Of a DNA stretch of 64,000 nucleotides, positions 61,764 through 64,000 are shown piece by piece. Numbering within the stretch: the stretch's first letter is position 1; each line of letters begins with the position of its first letter. The stretch is taken from positions 186,001-250,000 of the forward strand of contig JAXDDX010000174.1 in the NCBI GenBank assembly GCA_034670405.1, given 5' to 3'. The translations under genes were made by a program, and so were the position numbers. The notes under the pieces were generated by a model. That model saw only the letters and a list, made by a program, of their open reading frames with translations. It did no database searches and had not been told where the DNA came from. This DNA is from Hoplostethus atlanticus. Taxonomy: Eukaryota; Chordata; Actinopteri; Trachichthyiformes; Trachichthyidae.

Positions 61764-64000
61764 TCTCATGTTTTCTTTTCCAGTGCCATTTTCCTTTCTC
61801 TGTCATTTCTCTGTCGTGTCTTATTGTGTATGGGCTGAACATATCACACATTTTGCCTTATGGTTGTCTTCCAGTCAGATCTTTGGTTAATGGTGAGATC
61901 TGAGTTATACAGTATATACAGATAAGTCCTTAGTTCTCTGTGAGCAAGATCCAGTGCTCAGCTTGAAGCCCAGTGTTCACATTCTCACCAGATGAGGGAG
62001 TCCCTGAGGCTTGCAGACTCATTCACATGCCACCAGGCCAACAAACTCTAGCTCACTGTAGTTCCACCACAGTTTCTTTAACCCTGTCTGAAACACAGCT
62101 AGTAGACATATTTATAGTACTGATGAATAATACAACACTTAACATGATTATTCCTAAAAGCTGTAACTTTGCATCGAAAACATAAAAAAATGAATGTTTG
62201 TGTTCAGTTTCATTTAGCGGAAGGAACCTTGTTAATTGCCCATACACAAGAATCTCAGATGGTGTATTCATCCCCCAGGCGGTTTTAGTTGGACTAGCCT
62301 CTCAGTCATAAAATATATTTTCTTAAAACCTGTAGTCAAGCACCACACTCTTGTACGTTCATATTAAAACTCAGTGTCCAACTTGTTCCATTGCCCAAAT
62401 GCGTAGGTTATGCCATTAAAAGAAACCATTTAACTTAATCAGTCCCATGAAAACTGAAATTCCACTCCAGAATCAACAGAGCTGCCTCCTAACCTTAACA
62501 TCCGTGGTCTTTCCTCCTCGCTTTAAGCATCTACAGAGCCCCCACTGGTCCACTGCCAAATCCACAATCCAATCACTTCAAGAGAGAGCGCGAGTCTGAG
62601 TAAATTTTGAATTTTACTGTGCGTTTTACTGGGTTTTGATTTTGAAACTTTAAAATAGGTACCTTACAGCTGTAACTTACGTAACACATCCAGGCTAATT
62701 ATGACAAGGTCAGTGCATTTTATCACTGGCACTTCAAGACAAGAATTTGTTTCCAACTTGGAAACGTCTAACATGCTGCTCCCAACGGAACAGAGCGAGA
62801 GAGAGAGAGAGGGAGAGAGAGAGAGACTCCCTCTAATGTGCAGCAGAATACACCACAAACTGTCATGGGGTCTTGACTTGAGCGGTTAATCCAAATGATA
62901 CTATGGAACCATTTGGGATCCATATCCAACCTTCAGGCCAAGGTAACCACATCAACGGGGTTGGCTGGGCCGGAGCCAGTTTCCTAGAGAGAATAGACTA
63001 TTGCTGAGTGTGGGACTGAGGTCAACTGTGCTTCTGTGTCATATCTAATAGGTTGGAGGCCCAATGAACTCCCTGCCTGGCAGATAATGATGCTGGATAA
63101 TAACTATTTGTTTTATTTGTTTTTGTATTTATAATGCTTATAGGGTTACAACGCCACGACGTTTTGCGCATTACGCTGTTTTGAAATAAGAAAACACCCA
63201 GACACCCAGAATGTTGCTGGATTTGGAAAGAAAAGAAATAACAACAGACAAGTCAGCGCAGATGAATTGTTTACTACACACTGTTATTGCCCTGTGTAAA
63301 CACAGGATTTTGGCAATGACGGGCTCCTCACAGAAACATTGCTAAGCATGAACACACACCCTCTTCTAGCACTATTTATAGCTCACTGGGACTGGAATGC
63401 TTTGATTTGTCTTAGCACCCACTACTGTTAAGGAAGGGCTGCAGATGTGTTTCCTTGCCTCTCCTTGTGATCTCTGCTGACACTTGTTGTTACTGTAGTC
63501 AACTCTCCAAATAATGCCCAGCTTGACGAGATAAAACACAGCTTTATCTGCAATGTAAGAGAAAGAGGAATCCGCAGAGATTACTTGTGACTGCTGAAGT
63601 GCTGGTAGTGGAAATGCACTCAGTTGTTGTTTTGAATTAAGTGCCTGCGAGGACGGGCCAGCTCTGTGTATCTCCTTTGGTTGAGAGAGGAGGAGTGACT
63701 GTCTCTTGAACAGCTGAATGAGGTTAATCCAGTCTGTTCTCAATACCGAATATACAGTAAACTGCTTTGCATTCATATTGTGCAGATAATACAGAGAGAC
63801 GTTGAAGTTATGAACTGTACGGGATGGAACTGGAAACCTGGATTAGACAGAAAATAGTGTGGACAAGGGGGGTGATATTGTTTCATGGGATTTCATAATA
63901 CGGTGCTCAAGGGGGAAAAACCCATGAGCTATTCAGCTACTTTCCACTGGACTTAAGACACTAGAATTCTTTCTACAAACATTAGCGTATCGATCAGAAT
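61764..64000. other. Intergenic DNA downstream of atp9a
   Basis: About 2.2 kb without a gene I can support. It holds a GA microsatellite (62797-62825). The longest open frame (63372-63776, minus strand) shows no domain, signal peptide or family motif, and I leave it out. In human the next gene in this direction is NFATC2, but no NFATC2 exon is recognisable here. Confidence 0.6.
62797..62825. repeat. (GA)n microsatellite
   Basis: About 14 GA units with one G interruption. Confidence 0.88.

Noticed and set aside
63372..63776. Minus-strand open frame of 134 codons downstream of atp9a
   Set aside because: No motif, no signal or membrane segment, no splice context; the length is within chance for AT-moderate DNA.

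Overview
This window is vertebrate nuclear DNA, almost certainly from a ray-finned (teleost) fish. It has GT-AG introns of about 0.1 to 2.2 kb, abundant dinucleotide microsatellites, a decayed Tc1-type transposon, a tRNA-derived SINE-like repeat, and three genes whose proteins match well-known vertebrate families. Fish origin and gene identities rest on family knowledge recalled without a database search. I cannot name the species.

Layout, all on the + strand: (1) 1-1157, the 3' coding end of zfp64 (C2H2 zinc-finger factor). (2) 1.4-26.8 kb, a gene-poor interval of about 25 kb holding microsatellites, a dead Tc1-like element (12.2-13.5 kb), two diverged copies of an unnamed repeat (24.0-24.5 and 26.45-26.7 kb), one of them broken by a SINE-like insertion, and otherwise unexplained single-copy DNA. 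(3) 27165-32898, complete sall4, four coding exons, 1086 codons, with the SALL N-terminal repressor motif, a C2HC finger and seven C2H2 fingers. Its 3' UTR runs to about 34.57 kb and contains a strong stem-loop. (4) 35628-60047, complete atp9a, 28 coding exons, a class 2 P4-ATPase of about 1046 residues. (5) 60.05-61.76 kb, the atp9a 3' UTR, then 2.2 kb with no recognisable gene.

The order and orientation zfp64 > sall4 > atp9a is the same as at human 20q13, so this is an old conserved block. The genes do not form a pathway. Two are nuclear transcription regulators and the third is an endosomal lipid-transport ATPase. The long interval upstream of sall4 is the natural place for its embryonic enhancers.

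Points most worth a second look: a single extra base in atp9a exon 19 that breaks the frame exactly at the TGDK motif; a 29-copy, 28-bp minisatellite with a telomere-like core in atp9a intron 7; a 14-bp perfect inverted repeat forming a hairpin in the sall4 3' UTR; an 18-bp perfect palindrome with an outer arm in atp9a intron 14; and a repeat pair whose relative age can be read from a nested insertion. I found no CRISPR array, operon, rRNA or intact tRNA, and no convincing novel gene system.
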